Counted from the first letter of the stretch, positions 38,178 through 46,859 are shown. The stretch is DNA of 64,000 nucleotides from Anaerocolumna sedimenticola (GCF_009931695.1 NZ_CP048000.1:4047501-4111500); one strand, 5' to 3'. Translations and numbers: made by a program. Notes: generated by a model from the sequence alone, not told the origin.

Positions 38178-38975
38178 TTACAAAATATTGGATAATATAT
38201 ATACTACCGGTGCAACAAAAATGATACTGTCAAAACGATCTAAGATACCGCCATGTCCGGGAATTAAATTTCCATAATCTTTAATATCATGATTTCTTTT
38301 AATTGCGGAAGCCGCCCAATCTCCTAATTGGGAGATAATACTTGAGATACCGCAGATGATAGCATAAGCTATTTGAGGATTCCCGTCTCCAGCTATATTG
38401 TCTTTTAAAATACCGGCATAAATAAAACCTAATAATGCTGCTCCAAGTACACCACCGATACAACCCTCGAGAGATTTTTTAGGGCTTAGTTTTGGTAATA
38501 TTTTATGTTTACCTATAAGAATACCCACACAGTACGCACAGGTATCGGAACCCCAGGCTCCGATAAAGATTAACCATACCAGTATAAATCCATCCGTAAG
38601 CATTCTTACCTGATATACAAAGCTAAGCATAACTGCTACATAAAATAAACCAAAAAATATAATAGATATCTCCTCAATATGGTATCTGGGGTAAGTAAAT
38701 ACATAAACCATCATTAATAGCAATAGGAAGAGGATAATAAACAGCATGTTATACTTTTCCATATGAAACTTTATGATAAGATCAAATAATACAGCCGCTA
38801 CGTAACCCAGAATAGCTATAAGAGATTTATTTAACTTAATGGTCCGGTATAACTCCATCATACCTATGAGTGAAATAGCCAATATTGCAGAAAATAATAC
38901 ATTTCCACCTAAAATAAGCGTACTAACCGCAATTATGACAAGAACAACGGAACTACGGAATCTTACCCAAAACAT
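38178..38975 (-). CDS. cdsA: Phosphatidate cytidylyltransferase
   Basis: Makes CDP-diacylglycerol from phosphatidate and CTP in the membrane. The 265-residue protein is polytopic (about eight segments). It carries the family signature in SPKKSLEGCIGGVLGA near 166 and SQLGDWAASAIKRNHDIKDYGNLIPGHGGILDRFDS near 213. It starts 15 bases after uppS. Confidence 0.95.
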   Translation of the reverse strand: MFWVRFRSSVVLVIIAVSTLILGGNVLFSAILAISLIGMMELYRTIKLNKSLIAILGYVAAVLFDLIIKFHMEKYNMLFIILFLLLLMMVYVFTYPRYHIEEISIIFFGLFYVAVMLSFVYQVRMLTDGFILVWLIFIGAWGSDTCAYCVGILIGKHKILPKLSPKKSLEGCIGGVLGAALLGFIYAGILKDNIAGDGNPQIAYAIICGISSIISQLGDWAASAIKRNHDIKDYGNLIPGHGGILDRFDSIIFVAPVVYILSNIL

Positions 38976-38990
38976 ATATTTTTCCTCCTA

Positions 38991-39716
38991 TTATACCGCT
39001 CCAAATCTTCTATTTCTACTGTTGTAGTATTCAAATGCCTTCCTCAATTCTCCCTTGTCAAAGTCAGGCCATAATGTATCTGTAAAATAAAATTCCGTAT
39101 AAGCCAACTGCCATAATAAAAAATTAGAAATACGCTGTTCCCCGCTCGTTCTGATTAAAAGGTCCGGGTCAGGTATACCTCTTGTATCTAAATAATCTTT
39201 AAAACTATTTTCATCTATATCATCTAAACTTATTTTGTCACTTTTAACATCTGTCGCAAGTTTTTTGATACTTCTTATAATTTCATCCCTGCCACCGTAA
39301 TTTAAAGCCACCTGAAAGTTTAGCCCCGTATTCTCTGCTGATGCTTTTTCCAACTCTAATATACTCTTTTTTATATCACTATTTAATTTGGAGATATCGC
39401 CCAAAATTCGTACTTTCATATTATTTTTACTGCTGGTTTTCAAACAATCTTTCATATAACTACGCAGTAATTTCATAAGGGCATCAACCTCATCCTGAGG
39501 TCTGGTCCAGTTCTCCGTAGAAAACGCGTATACTGTCAAATATTTTACGCCCATGTGGTATGCTTCTTCACAAATCTTCTCTACATTTTTACTACCTTGC
39601 GCATGCCCATAATTTCTGGGCATCAATTTCTTTTTAGCCCAACGGCCGTTACCGTCTAATATAATAGCAACATGTTCCGGTATTTTCATACCTTCCTGAT
39701 CATAAATATCTCCCAT
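38991..39716 (-). CDS. uppS: Undecaprenyl diphosphate synthase
   Basis: cis-Prenyltransferase that makes the C55 carrier for cell wall synthesis. It has HVAIILDGNGRWAKKK with the catalytic Asp, the STENWTRP segment near 70, and a C-terminal DPDLLIRTSGEQRISNFLLW. The start at 39716 follows GGAGG; the ATG at 39728 overlaps that site. It sits between frr and cdsA. Confidence 0.95.
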   Translation of the reverse strand: MGDIYDQEGMKIPEHVAIILDGNGRWAKKKLMPRNYGHAQGSKNVEKICEEAYHMGVKYLTVYAFSTENWTRPQDEVDALMKLLRSYMKDCLKTSSKNNMKVRILGDISKLNSDIKKSILELEKASAENTGLNFQVALNYGGRDEIIRSIKKLATDVKSDKISLDDIDENSFKDYLDTRGIPDPDLLIRTSGEQRISNFLLWQLAYTEFYFTDTLWPDFDKGELRKAFEYYNSRNRRFGAV

Positions 39717-39734
39717 GGAGACCTCCAAAAAATA

Positions 39735-39795
39735 TTCGTAGTTAAGGGACTGTTGCTTTCCATCGGGTTATTAAACTTGCAACAGCCCCTTTTGT
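39735..39795 (-). terminator. Hairpin between frr and uppS
   Basis: GGGGCTGTTGC and GCAACAGTCCC (minus strand) pair with about 22 bases between. No long T-run follows, so read-through into uppS is likely. It may be an attenuator or mRNA-stability hairpin. Confidence 0.45.
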
Positions 39796-39803
39796 TTAAA
39801 GTC

Positions 39804-40358
39804 TTATACGGTCAGAATTTCTTTTGATTTATCTTCCGTAATCTTATCGATATCATTAATATATTTATCAGTCGCTTTTTGAATGCTATCTTCCAGAACT
39901 TTTACTTCGTCTTCAGATATTTCACTGTTTTTATTCATTTTCTTTATGGCATCATTTGCATCTCTTCTTATGTTACGAACTGCTACTTTCGCATTTTCCG
40001 CCCTCTTTTTAACATCTTTAACCAAATCTTTTCTTCTTTCCTCTGTTAATTCAGGGAAAATTAAACGAATCACTTTACCATCATTATTAGGAGTCAAACC
40101 TAAATCGGAGGCCATAATCGCTTTTTCTATTTCCTTGATTAGCTTGCTCTCCCAAGGCTGTATCTGAATAACTCTCGGTTCCGGAACTGAAATATTAGCC
40201 ACAGACTGAAGAGAGGATGGAGTTCCGTAGTAATCTACTCTAAGCTTATCCAATAAATGTGGATTTGCTCTTCCTGCACGTATCGTCGAAAATTCCTCTT
40301 TTAGGTTATCTAATGATTTCATCATTTTGCTTTCGTATTGTTCAATTCTTGAATCCAT
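39804..40358 (-). CDS. frr: Ribosome recycling factor
   Basis: Dissociates post-termination ribosomes with EF-G. The 184-residue all-helical and beta two-domain protein shows LKEEFSTIRAGRANPHLLDKL near residue 17, SVPEPRVIQIQPWE near 62, and KVAVRNIRRDANDAIKK near 128. It follows pyrH across a short inverted-repeat element. Confidence 0.96.
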   Translation of the reverse strand: MDSRIEQYESKMMKSLDNLKEEFSTIRAGRANPHLLDKLRVDYYGTPSSLQSVANISVPEPRVIQIQPWESKLIKEIEKAIMASDLGLTPNNDGKVIRLIFPELTEERRKDLVKDVKKRAENAKVAVRNIRRDANDAIKKMNKNSEISEDEVKVLEDSIQKATDKYINDIDKITEDKSKEILTV

Positions 40359-40384
40359 AATAATTCCTCCAATGATATATTTTC

Positions 40385-40436
40385 GTACCTATTCGGTAAT
40401 CCGATAAATTCGTAAAACCTCGGCGACTGAATAGTC
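40385..40436. repeat. Short inverted-repeat element, GTGACTATTCAG family, between pyrH and frr
   Basis: The end GTGACTATTCAGT (minus strand, 40425-40437) is matched by GTACCTATTCGGT at the other side. It lies about ten bases after the pyrH stop. It is related to the elements after phoH and between rpsB and tsf. Confidence 0.5.
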
Positions 40437-40448
40437 ACTATTTCGTTT

Positions 40449-41153
40449 TTATACAGTTACTCTGGTTCCGCTAAAATCACCGCTAACTGCTTTCACAATA
40501 CTATTCTCTTCTTCAAGAGCAAATACTAGCATTGGCATCCTGTTTTCCATACTAAGAACAGTTGCTGATAAATCAACTACCGCAAGCTTACGGTCCAGGG
40601 CTTCCTGCAAACTGATTTCATCAAATTTCTTTGCATTCGGATTCTTTTTCGGATCACTGTCATAAACACCATCAACAGCCTTTGCCATTAAAATAACATC
40701 TGCATCCAATTCAACTGCGCGTAAAACTACACCGGTATCTGTGGAGAAATAAGGATGGCCGGTTCCACCTGCCAGAAATACTACCATACCTTTGGTAAAA
40801 TACTTATTTGCTCTATCCTTTGAGAAAAGTTTTGTCATACTGCCACATTCAAAAGGTGTTAGAATCTGTGTATTCATTCCTACATACCGAAATATTTCAG
40901 ATACATAAATACAGTTCATAACAGTTGCCAGCATACCTATCTGATCAGCTTTCGTACGGTCAATCGTTTCACTTGTCCTTCCACGCCAGAAGTTACCGCC
41001 GCCAATTACTACTCCAACTTCAACGCCATCCTCTACCAACTGTTTCACTTGATTTGCTACTGCTATACAGGTACTCTCATCAAAGCCGGTTTTTTTATCA
41101 CCAGCCAGAGCCTCTCCGCTTAATTTCAGTAAGACTCTTTTATATCTGTTCAT
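40449..41153 (-). CDS. pyrH: UMP kinase
   Basis: Hexameric bacterial UMP kinase for pyrimidine nucleotide synthesis. The core reads LLKLSGEALAG, VVIGGGNFWRGR near 57, and TGHPYFSTDTGVVLRAVE near 136. The start at 41153 (MNRYKRVLLK) is the conserved N-terminus; upstream in-frame codons belong to the shared leader. It is first in the pyrH-polC cluster. It is separated from rpsB-tsf by about 10 kb, an unusual break. Confidence 0.96.
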   Translation of the reverse strand: MNRYKRVLLKLSGEALAGDKKTGFDESTCIAVANQVKQLVEDGVEVGVVIGGGNFWRGRTSETIDRTKADQIGMLATVMNCIYVSEIFRYVGMNTQILTPFECGSMTKLFSKDRANKYFTKGMVVFLAGGTGHPYFSTDTGVVLRAVELDADVILMAKAVDGVYDSDPKKNPNAKKFDEISLQEALDRKLAVVDLSATVLSMENRMPMLVFALEEENSIVKAVSGDFSGTRVTV

Positions 41154-41260
41154 ATTAACACCCATTATATACCGCTCGTCTGCAAACGGTACTGCCACAA
41201 TAAAATAGGTTGAAAGAATCTGAATGTGGCGTCCCTTTCTATTAATTTTTTCTTTCAACC
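41154..41260 (-). promoter_or_regulatory. Structured leader of pyrH, shared with ispG
   Basis: A hairpin with arms GGTTGAAAGAA/TTCTTTCAACC (41209-41260) is followed by TGTGGCAGTACCG...CGGTA and TATAATGGGTGTTAATATGA at the start codon. The TACCG/CGGTA stem corresponds to TAACA/TGTTA before ispG, so paired positions changed together. Confidence 0.55.
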
Positions 41261-41311
41261 ATCCAGTTTTGATATCGCAAACATCTCTCTGAATAAAAAT
41301 TCTGAATCCAA

Positions 41312-42075
41312 TTATTCAAAAATATTATCAATATCTATGGATGCATAGGACAGAGAACAGAAACCGTCAATCACAGCACCATTGTTGACCTGGATGGACT
41401 GTGCTTTAATATTTCCTTTTATTACCGCAGAAGAATCTATTATAATAGGTCCGCTTATATCGACGTCCCCTTAACAGCTCCTGCAATTACACAGGAAGTA
41501 CCTGTTACATCACCAATTACAACTGTACCAAGCCCAATCTTTATACTGCCTTCACTGGTAATACTGCCTTCAAAGCGTTTTGCACCAATATAAACTTCAG
41601 ATGCAATACAATTTCCGGTTACTAAACCAACAATAGAAAGTTTACCCTGACACTCGATATCACCTTTTATCGTACCCATAACTTCCAGTGAACCTTCTGA
41701 TGTAATGTTACCGGTTAGAACGGTTCCTTTGGTTATTATAGTTACTTCGTCACTACTATATCTAGGCGGTTCTTTGGAACTACTTTCTTTCTTTGTTTCT
41801 TGTTCTGGTTCGTCTTCTATTTCTTCTTTCTCTTCCTGACTTTCTTCTTTTCCATCTTCGTCCGTAGTTAATATGGCATCCAGAATATCCATATCTACAT
41901 TATCATCATCCATATCCGCATCTGTTATATCTTCAGCTGCAGCAGCCTCTGTATCTGTGACTTCTGCTCCATCTTCTAAAGTATTAACCTCTGCATCGCC
42001 ATCAAACACTTCTTCCGGTAATAGTTCATTTACTGCCTGAGATAAATCGTCCTTGAAATCTTTAAAAAAACCCAT
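41312..42075 (-). CDS. Bactofilin-type polymer-forming protein, frame interrupted
   Basis: A cytoskeletal bactofilin (DUF583) expected to form filaments and scaffold cell-wall enzymes. The N-terminal 100 residues are acidic and disordered (EESQEEKEEIEDEPEQE). The beta-helix core starts near 110 (EVTIITKGTVLTGNITSEGS) with regular hydrophobic repeats. The frame stops at 41455. One extra G in the run opposite CCCC 41467-41470 continues the helix as KGDVDISGPIIIDSSAVIKG to a stop at 41312, giving about 254 residues. It is 26 bases after the deacetylase gene, so the two are probably co-transcribed. Confidence 0.8.
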
Positions 42076-42101
42076 ATTTTATCCTCCTGTATACAATAAC
42101 T

Positions 42102-43331
42102 TTATTTTTTTAGTTCATTTGAATCAATTTTTACTTGTTGTATGGGTGTTACTTTTTCATTCAATGGTAATATTTTTACTCCTTGTTCAGTTAATGTTTT
42201 TAGTATCATCTTTAGAGATTTAACCGAATTTTCTTTCATGTCAGTATCGTGCATTAATACAACGGATCTGTTATGTAATTTAATTCCATTTATAACATTG
42301 TTATATAATTGCTTAGGAGAATAATCGACTCCCGTTGCGTCTCCGCTCACAACATTCCAATCAAAATATACAACAGATTTCTGATTCAGATATTTGATAA
42401 ATACAGAAACATCTTCTTTCATTACACTACTGCTGCTTCCACCAGGAAAGCGATAGATGGAAGAAAGGTATCCAGTAGTATCATATAACAAATCCCTTAT
42501 CTTTGTAAAGTCCTTATCAAAATCTTCTACGGATTTATAAATTTTACTGTAGTCATGGGAATAGGAATGCATCCCAAGTGCATGGCCTTCTTTTAAAATT
42601 TCTTTATACATTTTTTTTGAATATTCATCCGTCTTGCCTATAACAAAGAAAGTTGCTTTCACGTTATAGTCTGCTAAAATTTTTAATATATCATCCGTAT
42701 ATTTACTTGGTCCGTCATCAAATGTAATATATACTGTCTTTTTATCAAAATCTTTGTACTTACTATCAGCAGACTTTTTTCCCTTGATTGTATCTTTGGC
42801 AATATTTGAATTAACCTTAGTACTAGATGTCTTATCCTCATTCGCAGCATTTCCGGTTTTCTTATTTGTTCCTGAAGTGTTGTCGCTAACGGCATTTATA
42901 ACATCTTTTAAATTGTTTTTGTCTATGCCGCTCTTCTTATTGCTGTTAGTTTCCGTCCCCTTATTATTATATTCGCTCCTGCTATTTTCTTCAAGAGAAG
43001 GTAATTTGCCACCGAGTGAATTCTTATCTTCCGCCTGTTTAGTTTTTGTTGAGCTGCTGTTTGCACTGCTTTTATAAATAGTAGCCGCATAAGCTACTGA
43101 TTCATTGCTCGTATGATTTTTACTGCTATAAGTTACCCCATACCGGTCTATCATTAAAATATCCAACTGCTTTTGTATAAAATTCAGTCTGACAAACAAT
43201 ACAATACATAAGATAGTTGGCAGAATTAATAAAACGAAAGCAATGATAATAATGTATAACTTAATGCGTTTAACGCGGTTGTTTCTTGGAGTATTGGAAT
43301 TGCTATTATTATTCTGCTTTTCTTTGTCCAA
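42102..43331 (-). CDS. Membrane-anchored polysaccharide deacetylase
   Basis: A carbohydrate esterase 4 (NodB) enzyme, likely deacetylating peptidoglycan or another surface glycan. One transmembrane segment (about residues 24-46) is followed by a Ser/Asn/Lys-rich linker of some 140 residues. The NodB domain has TFDDGPS (metal Asp), HSYSHDYS (metal His pair), RFPGG, and a C-terminal VVLMHDT. The likely start is TTG 43331 after GAGGGG; the ATG at 43355 lacks a good site. It is upstream of the bactofilin gene, a pairing that fits a scaffolded wall-modifying enzyme. Confidence 0.85.
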   Translation of the reverse strand: MDKEKQNNNSNSNTPRNNRVKRIKLYIIIIAFVLLILPTILCIVLFVRLNFIQKQLDILMIDRYGVTYSSKNHTSNESVAYAATIYKSSANSSSTKTKQAEDKNSLGGKLPSLEENSRSEYNNKGTETNSNKKSGIDKNNLKDVINAVSDNTSGTNKKTGNAANEDKTSSTKVNSNIAKDTIKGKKSADSKYKDFDKKTVYITFDDGPSKYTDDILKILADYNVKATFFVIGKTDEYSKKMYKEILKEGHALGMHSYSHDYSKIYKSVEDFDKDFTKIRDLLYDTTGYLSSIYRFPGGSSSSVMKEDVSVFIKYLNQKSVVYFDWNVVSGDATGVDYSPKQLYNNVINGIKLHNRSVVLMHDTDMKENSVKSLKMILKTLTEQGVKILPLNEKVTPIQQVKIDSNELKK

Positions 43332-43458
43332 AACATTTTCCCCTCTAATTACCATTCATTGATACAAGGAATATTTTAACACATTATGATGAAAATTAAT
43401 ATATTTTTTTATATAAATAAATTAAAATACCTATTCCGTTTTATCCGGCACAGACAGC

Positions 43459-43495
43459 AATTGGTACGGTTGTTTTAGCAACCGAACCAATTAAA
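43459..43495 (-). terminator. Hairpin after nanA
   Basis: AATTGGT-CGGTTG and CAACCG-ACCAATT pair with a six-base loop and one mismatch. No T-run follows on either strand, so termination is likely partial. Confidence 0.45.
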
Positions 43496-43535
43496 GTTTA
43501 ATACTTATGTAAAAGTCTCTTTCTTATAATGTTTA

Positions 43536-44456
43536 TTACTCTTTTGCATATTTTGAAATAGCTGTATCAATTTTATCCATCAGGGAGAGAATAACCGGTT
43601 CATCTTCCGGAGCCACCGGGGCAAGCGGCAATCTCGCTCCGCCAATATTCATACCCTTTCGCTTTAATATTTCCTTAAATACAGCGTACAGATTGCCTGT
43701 ACAGGATAATACGGTGAATATGATATCGTTAATTGCAAACTGTATTTCCCGGGCCAGTTTTAAATTGCTTTCGTTGATTGCCTTGTCCGCTGCCAGAAAA
43801 AGTTCCGGCATAGCTGCATAGGTACCGCCGATACCGGCATCAGCTCCAATGATACGTCCGCTGACAAATTGCTCGTCCGGACCGTTGAATACGATAAAGT
43901 CCTCTCCGCCTGCTGCCTTAAACTTCTGAATATCCTGGGCCGGCATGGAAGAATTCTTAATACCGATTACCTTTTTGTTTCGGATCATCTTTTTAAACAG
44001 ATCCATGGACAGGTTATAATGGGTGGTTCCGGGAATATTATAGATAAAGAAATCCAGACCAGTTGCCTCAATCATATCCGTCCAGTACTGATAGATAGCA
44101 TGATCCGGAAGCACAAAATAGATCGGTGGAATGGCAGCAATTGCATCCACCCCTAAGGACTCTGCATGTTTGGCAAGCTCTATGCTCTCTCTGGTGGAGG
44201 GAGCAGCAATATGTGCTATAATAGTGATTTTTCCTTTTGCTGCTTTCATAACACTTTCCAATACAATTTTACGTTCTTCGATATTTTGGTAGATACATTC
44301 GCCTGAACTTCCACCCACATAAAGTCCCTGTACACCTTTTTCGATGAGATAGTTTGTAAAAGCCTCGGTTCTTTCCGGTGAGATATCACCATTATCTTCA
44401 TAACAAGCATAAAATGCCGGGAATATTCCATGATATTTATTTAATTTTACGTTCAT
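43536..44456 (-). CDS. nanA: N-acetylneuraminate lyase
   Basis: Class I aldolase that splits sialic acid to ManNAc and pyruvate. Motifs: VGGSSGECIYQ (substrate carboxylate binding), FFIYNIPGTT with the catalytic Tyr near 140, IGIKNSS with the Schiff-base Lys near 168, and FNGPDEQFVSGRIIGADAGIGGTYAAMPE. These fit NanA better than DapA. Length 306 is right. It follows a GntR regulator and a YhcH remnant, both usual sialic-acid neighbours. Transport, epimerase and kinase genes are not in the window. Confidence 0.88.
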   Translation of the reverse strand: MNVKLNKYHGIFPAFYACYEDNGDISPERTEAFTNYLIEKGVQGLYVGGSSGECIYQNIEERKIVLESVMKAAKGKITIIAHIAAPSTRESIELAKHAESLGVDAIAAIPPIYFVLPDHAIYQYWTDMIEATGLDFFIYNIPGTTHYNLSMDLFKKMIRNKKVIGIKNSSMPAQDIQKFKAAGGEDFIVFNGPDEQFVSGRIIGADAGIGGTYAAMPELFLAADKAINESNLKLAREIQFAINDIIFTVLSCTGNLYAVFKEILKRKGMNIGGARLPLAPVAPEDEPVILSLMDKIDTAISKYAKE

Positions 44457-44488
44457 ATTAGAACCTTCTTTCCTATGATTTAGATTAC

Positions 44489-44511
44489 CAACCGGTTGTT
44501 AGTTAACTAAC
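44489..44511. promoter_or_regulatory. Paired palindromes upstream of nanA, candidate GntR operator
   Basis: CAACCGGTTG (44489-44498) and GTTAGTTAACTAAC (44498-44511) are perfect palindromes sharing one base. They lie between the regulator stop and the nanA start. The position suggests binding by the adjacent GntR-type protein. Confidence 0.45.
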
Positions 44512-44522
44512 CGTGAATAACT

Positions 44523-45146
44523 CTATTTCGTCAGGATCAGGTGTCCCTTACCGCTGATGATATGTTCTCTCATGATACAGTATGCTTCACCCGGGGTAAC
44601 CTCAGCCAGATCTTTGACCAATTTTACATGGCTGTGACGTTCCGCAGCTTCCACCGCTGTTACAAACCGGTTGGTATTATAAAATAAACCCAATTGGGTG
44701 ATTCTTTCATATTCTTCTGTTACAATAGAATTATTACATAATTTAATCAACTCGTGATGGAATTCACGGTCCATCTTAAAAAATTCCTTGGAACGATAAA
44801 GTACTTGATCAATTTCCTCCGCTAAGGGAATGAAATAATCCAGTTTTGATTTTATCATCTCTCCGCAGTATATTCGGGCTGCCGAGCATTCCAACCCTTC
44901 CCGGATTAATAAATAGCCTGAAATATCAGCGTTTTGTACCAGTCTGACACGGGTGCCCTTTCTGGGAATTGTCTCCAACAGGCCTTCGTTTTCCAATTTA
45001 ACCATGGCCTCCAGGACAGGAGCTGCACTGACATTCATCTGTGCCGCAACATCCCTGCGGTTGATAAACTCTCCGGAAGAAAGTTCATTCGATAATATTT
45101 TTTCTACTAATACATCATAAATTTGCGCTGATAATGATTGTCCCAT
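44523..45146 (-). CDS. GntR-family (FCD) transcriptional regulator of the sialic-acid genes
   Basis: DNA-binding regulator. A winged helix occupies residues 1-70 (GEFINRRDVAAQMNVSAAPV, LENEGLLETIPRKGTRV). An FCD-type helical effector domain follows, with the metal/ligand residues in DREFHHELI and ERHSHVKL. Start 45146 (MGQSLS) follows AAAGGA. It lies between the yhcH remnant and nanA, so local control by sialic acid or a derivative is inferred. Confidence 0.8.
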   Translation of the reverse strand: MGQSLSAQIYDVLVEKILSNELSSGEFINRRDVAAQMNVSAAPVLEAMVKLENEGLLETIPRKGTRVRLVQNADISGYLLIREGLECSAARIYCGEMIKSKLDYFIPLAEEIDQVLYRSKEFFKMDREFHHELIKLCNNSIVTEEYERITQLGLFYNTNRFVTAVEAAERHSHVKLVKDLAEVTPGEAYCIMREHIISGKGHLILTK

Positions 45147-45166
45147 AATCATTCCTTTCTGAGCTA

Positions 45167-45382
45167 TCACTCACTATAATTATATTGTTTGTGGGCTTCC
45201 CACTCTTTCTGCTCCACCGGTGCCGTTTCGTAAGTTACTATATTGATAAAAATATCTTTACCTTTGATTTCATATCTCCCCGGCTCCTTTTGGGATAAAT
45301 TCTCCTGTTCCAGATAAGCCAGGCATTTTTTTATTTTCTGGTCCGTCTCTTTTCTCTGATAGTTTATATTTCCGTAAATCAT
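45167..45382 (-). pseudogene. Truncated YhcH/YjgK/YiaL-family gene
   Basis: The 71-codon frame opens like YhcH (MIYGNINYQRK..., GRYEIKGKDIFINIVTYETAP, EWEAHKQY). It stops where the family continues with its metal-binding cupin half; normal length is about 150. The missing half is not found in another frame, since the gntR ribosome-binding site follows at once. A real deletion is therefore likely, unlike the single-base breaks elsewhere. YhcH proteins occur in sialic-acid operons with a suspected anomerase role. Confidence 0.65.
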
Positions 45383-45429
45383 ATTTTCCCCTTTCCCACG
45401 GATGTCTTAGGACTTAAAGCATTTCAAAT

Positions 45430-45533
45430 CAAACCGGAAGAAACACGCTTTGCGAGTTTCTTCCGCTCGCGTGCGCGTTCGAATTATTGTAAGCAAGCTT
45501 GCTAATTCTCACTTTGCTTTCGCGGAAATAAAA
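45430..45533 (-). repeat. Terminator-associated ~104-bp repeat, copy A
   Basis: On the minus strand it starts in the T-tract after the perfect hairpin at 45535-45578. It contains AAAGCAAAGTGAGAATT, an internal AAGCAAGCTTGCTT palindrome, and a 3' hairpin GGAAGAAAC/GTTTCTTCC. It is about 83 per cent identical to copy B. Confidence 0.65.
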
Positions 45534-45534
45534 A

Positions 45535-45578
45535 TAGAATAGTTCTGATATATCTTGTGATATATCAGAACTATTCTA
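45535..45578 (-). terminator. Perfect 20-bp hairpin terminator of the aminotransferase gene
   Basis: TAGAATAGTTCTGATATATC is followed by TTGT and its exact complement. On the minus strand the stem leads into TTTTTATTT. It lies 24 bases after the aminotransferase stop. Confidence 0.85.
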
Positions 45579-45602
45579 CACCTGTTCCCCTTTTTTGTCA
45601 AT

Positions 45603-46775
45603 CTACAACATCACACCAGCCAGCCTTTTTATTCCCTCTTCTATCATCTCCTTACTGGAATTCGTATAATTCAACCGCATTGTGGAAAATGATTCTCCCT
45701 GTACATAAAACGGATTACCGGGAACAAAGGATACATTTTTCTCCAAGGCTTTATAAAACAGTTCCATGGTACTTTTCCCATCCGGCAGTGTAACCCAGAG
45801 AAACATTCCTCCTTTTGGCCTAGTAACCCGGACATTTTTCGGAAAGTATCTGTCAATGGCATTTAACATGGCACCGCACTGTTCTTTATAAAGGCTGCGT
45901 ATTTTGCTGATATGTATATCAATATCATTCTGCCTTAAATAATCATTAATCAAATATTGAGAAAAAATATTCGTATGCAGATCCGATGCCTGTTTGGCAG
46001 TAACTAAATGACTCATTAATTCCCTGTTTTTAGTACATATCCATCCTATACGCATCCCCGGAGTAATTATTTTGGAAAAAGAACCAAATAGTACTCCATT
46101 TAATAATTTACCATCCGTTATGTACGGATAAATTTCCCCATCGAAACTTAAATTGCCGTAGGGATCATCTTCTATTAAAATGGCAGGATAATCAGAAAGA
46201 ATATCGGCAATTTTTTTTCTGTTTTCCTTAGAATAGGTAAGACCGGTCGGATTCTGAAAATTTGGTACGGTATAGATTAACTTAACCTGCTGCTTCTTCA
46301 ATTCTTGCTCCAACTGATCCGTATCTAATCCGTTCTCATTAAGGTTTATCTGGATAAATTCAGGTTCATATAAACTAAAAGACTGAATAGCTCCAAGATA
46401 GCCAGGTTTTTCAATCAGTATAGCATCTCCCTTATTTACCAGAACTTTTCCCATCAAGTCCAGTCCTTGCTGAGATCCTGTCGTTATCAATATATCATCG
46501 GCAGATACTTTTAAATTTTGCTGCTTTTCATATCTCTCCGCAATATATTCCCTTAAAGGCCTAAGTCCCTCCGTGGTAGAATATTGAAAAGGTTTAGCCC
46601 CCTCCTCATTTACAATTCGGTTCATAGATTCCTGCAAAGTATCCTGTGGAAAAGATATCGGATTTGGAAGACCTCCTGCAAAGGAAATAATATCTTTCAC
46701 TTCAGTAACCTTTAATATTTCTCTGATAAACGATTTTGGTGTTTTTAATATCCGATCCGAATATGCTGTATTCAT
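45603..46775 (-). CDS. PLP-dependent aminotransferase (class I, MocR-like/2-aminoadipate type)
   Basis: Fold-type I transaminase; substrate not determinable. Motifs: SFAGGLPNP near 31, TTGSQQGLDLMGKVL (cofactor phosphate region), YTVPNFQNPTG near 168, EDDPYGNLSF, and GSFSKIITPGMRIGW with the Schiff-base Lys near 231. The 390-residue length fits the Aro8/LysN group. It lies 84 bases after a MocR-type regulator with a similar domain and is probably its target or partner. Confidence 0.85.
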   Translation of the reverse strand: MNTAYSDRILKTPKSFIREILKVTEVKDIISFAGGLPNPISFPQDTLQESMNRIVNEEGAKPFQYSTTEGLRPLREYIAERYEKQQNLKVSADDILITTGSQQGLDLMGKVLVNKGDAILIEKPGYLGAIQSFSLYEPEFIQINLNENGLDTDQLEQELKKQQVKLIYTVPNFQNPTGLTYSKENRKKIADILSDYPAILIEDDPYGNLSFDGEIYPYITDGKLLNGVLFGSFSKIITPGMRIGWICTKNRELMSHLVTAKQASDLHTNIFSQYLINDYLRQNDIDIHISKIRSLYKEQCGAMLNAIDRYFPKNVRVTRPKGGMFLWVTLPDGKSTMELFYKALEKNVSFVPGNPFYVQGESFSTMRLNYTNSSKEMIEEGIKRLAGVML

Positions 46776-46859
46776 ATATCCTCCATTCTGAATCCAAAGA
46801 CATCCTGTTGATAAAACAGACAGGTTTTATAGTTTTAAGAAAATTGGTGTATCAAGCTT

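Noticed and set aside
45383-45602. Possible CRISPR-like or phage attachment site
   Set aside because: The sequence is explained by one perfect terminator hairpin and one copy of a dispersed repeat; no integrase nearby.
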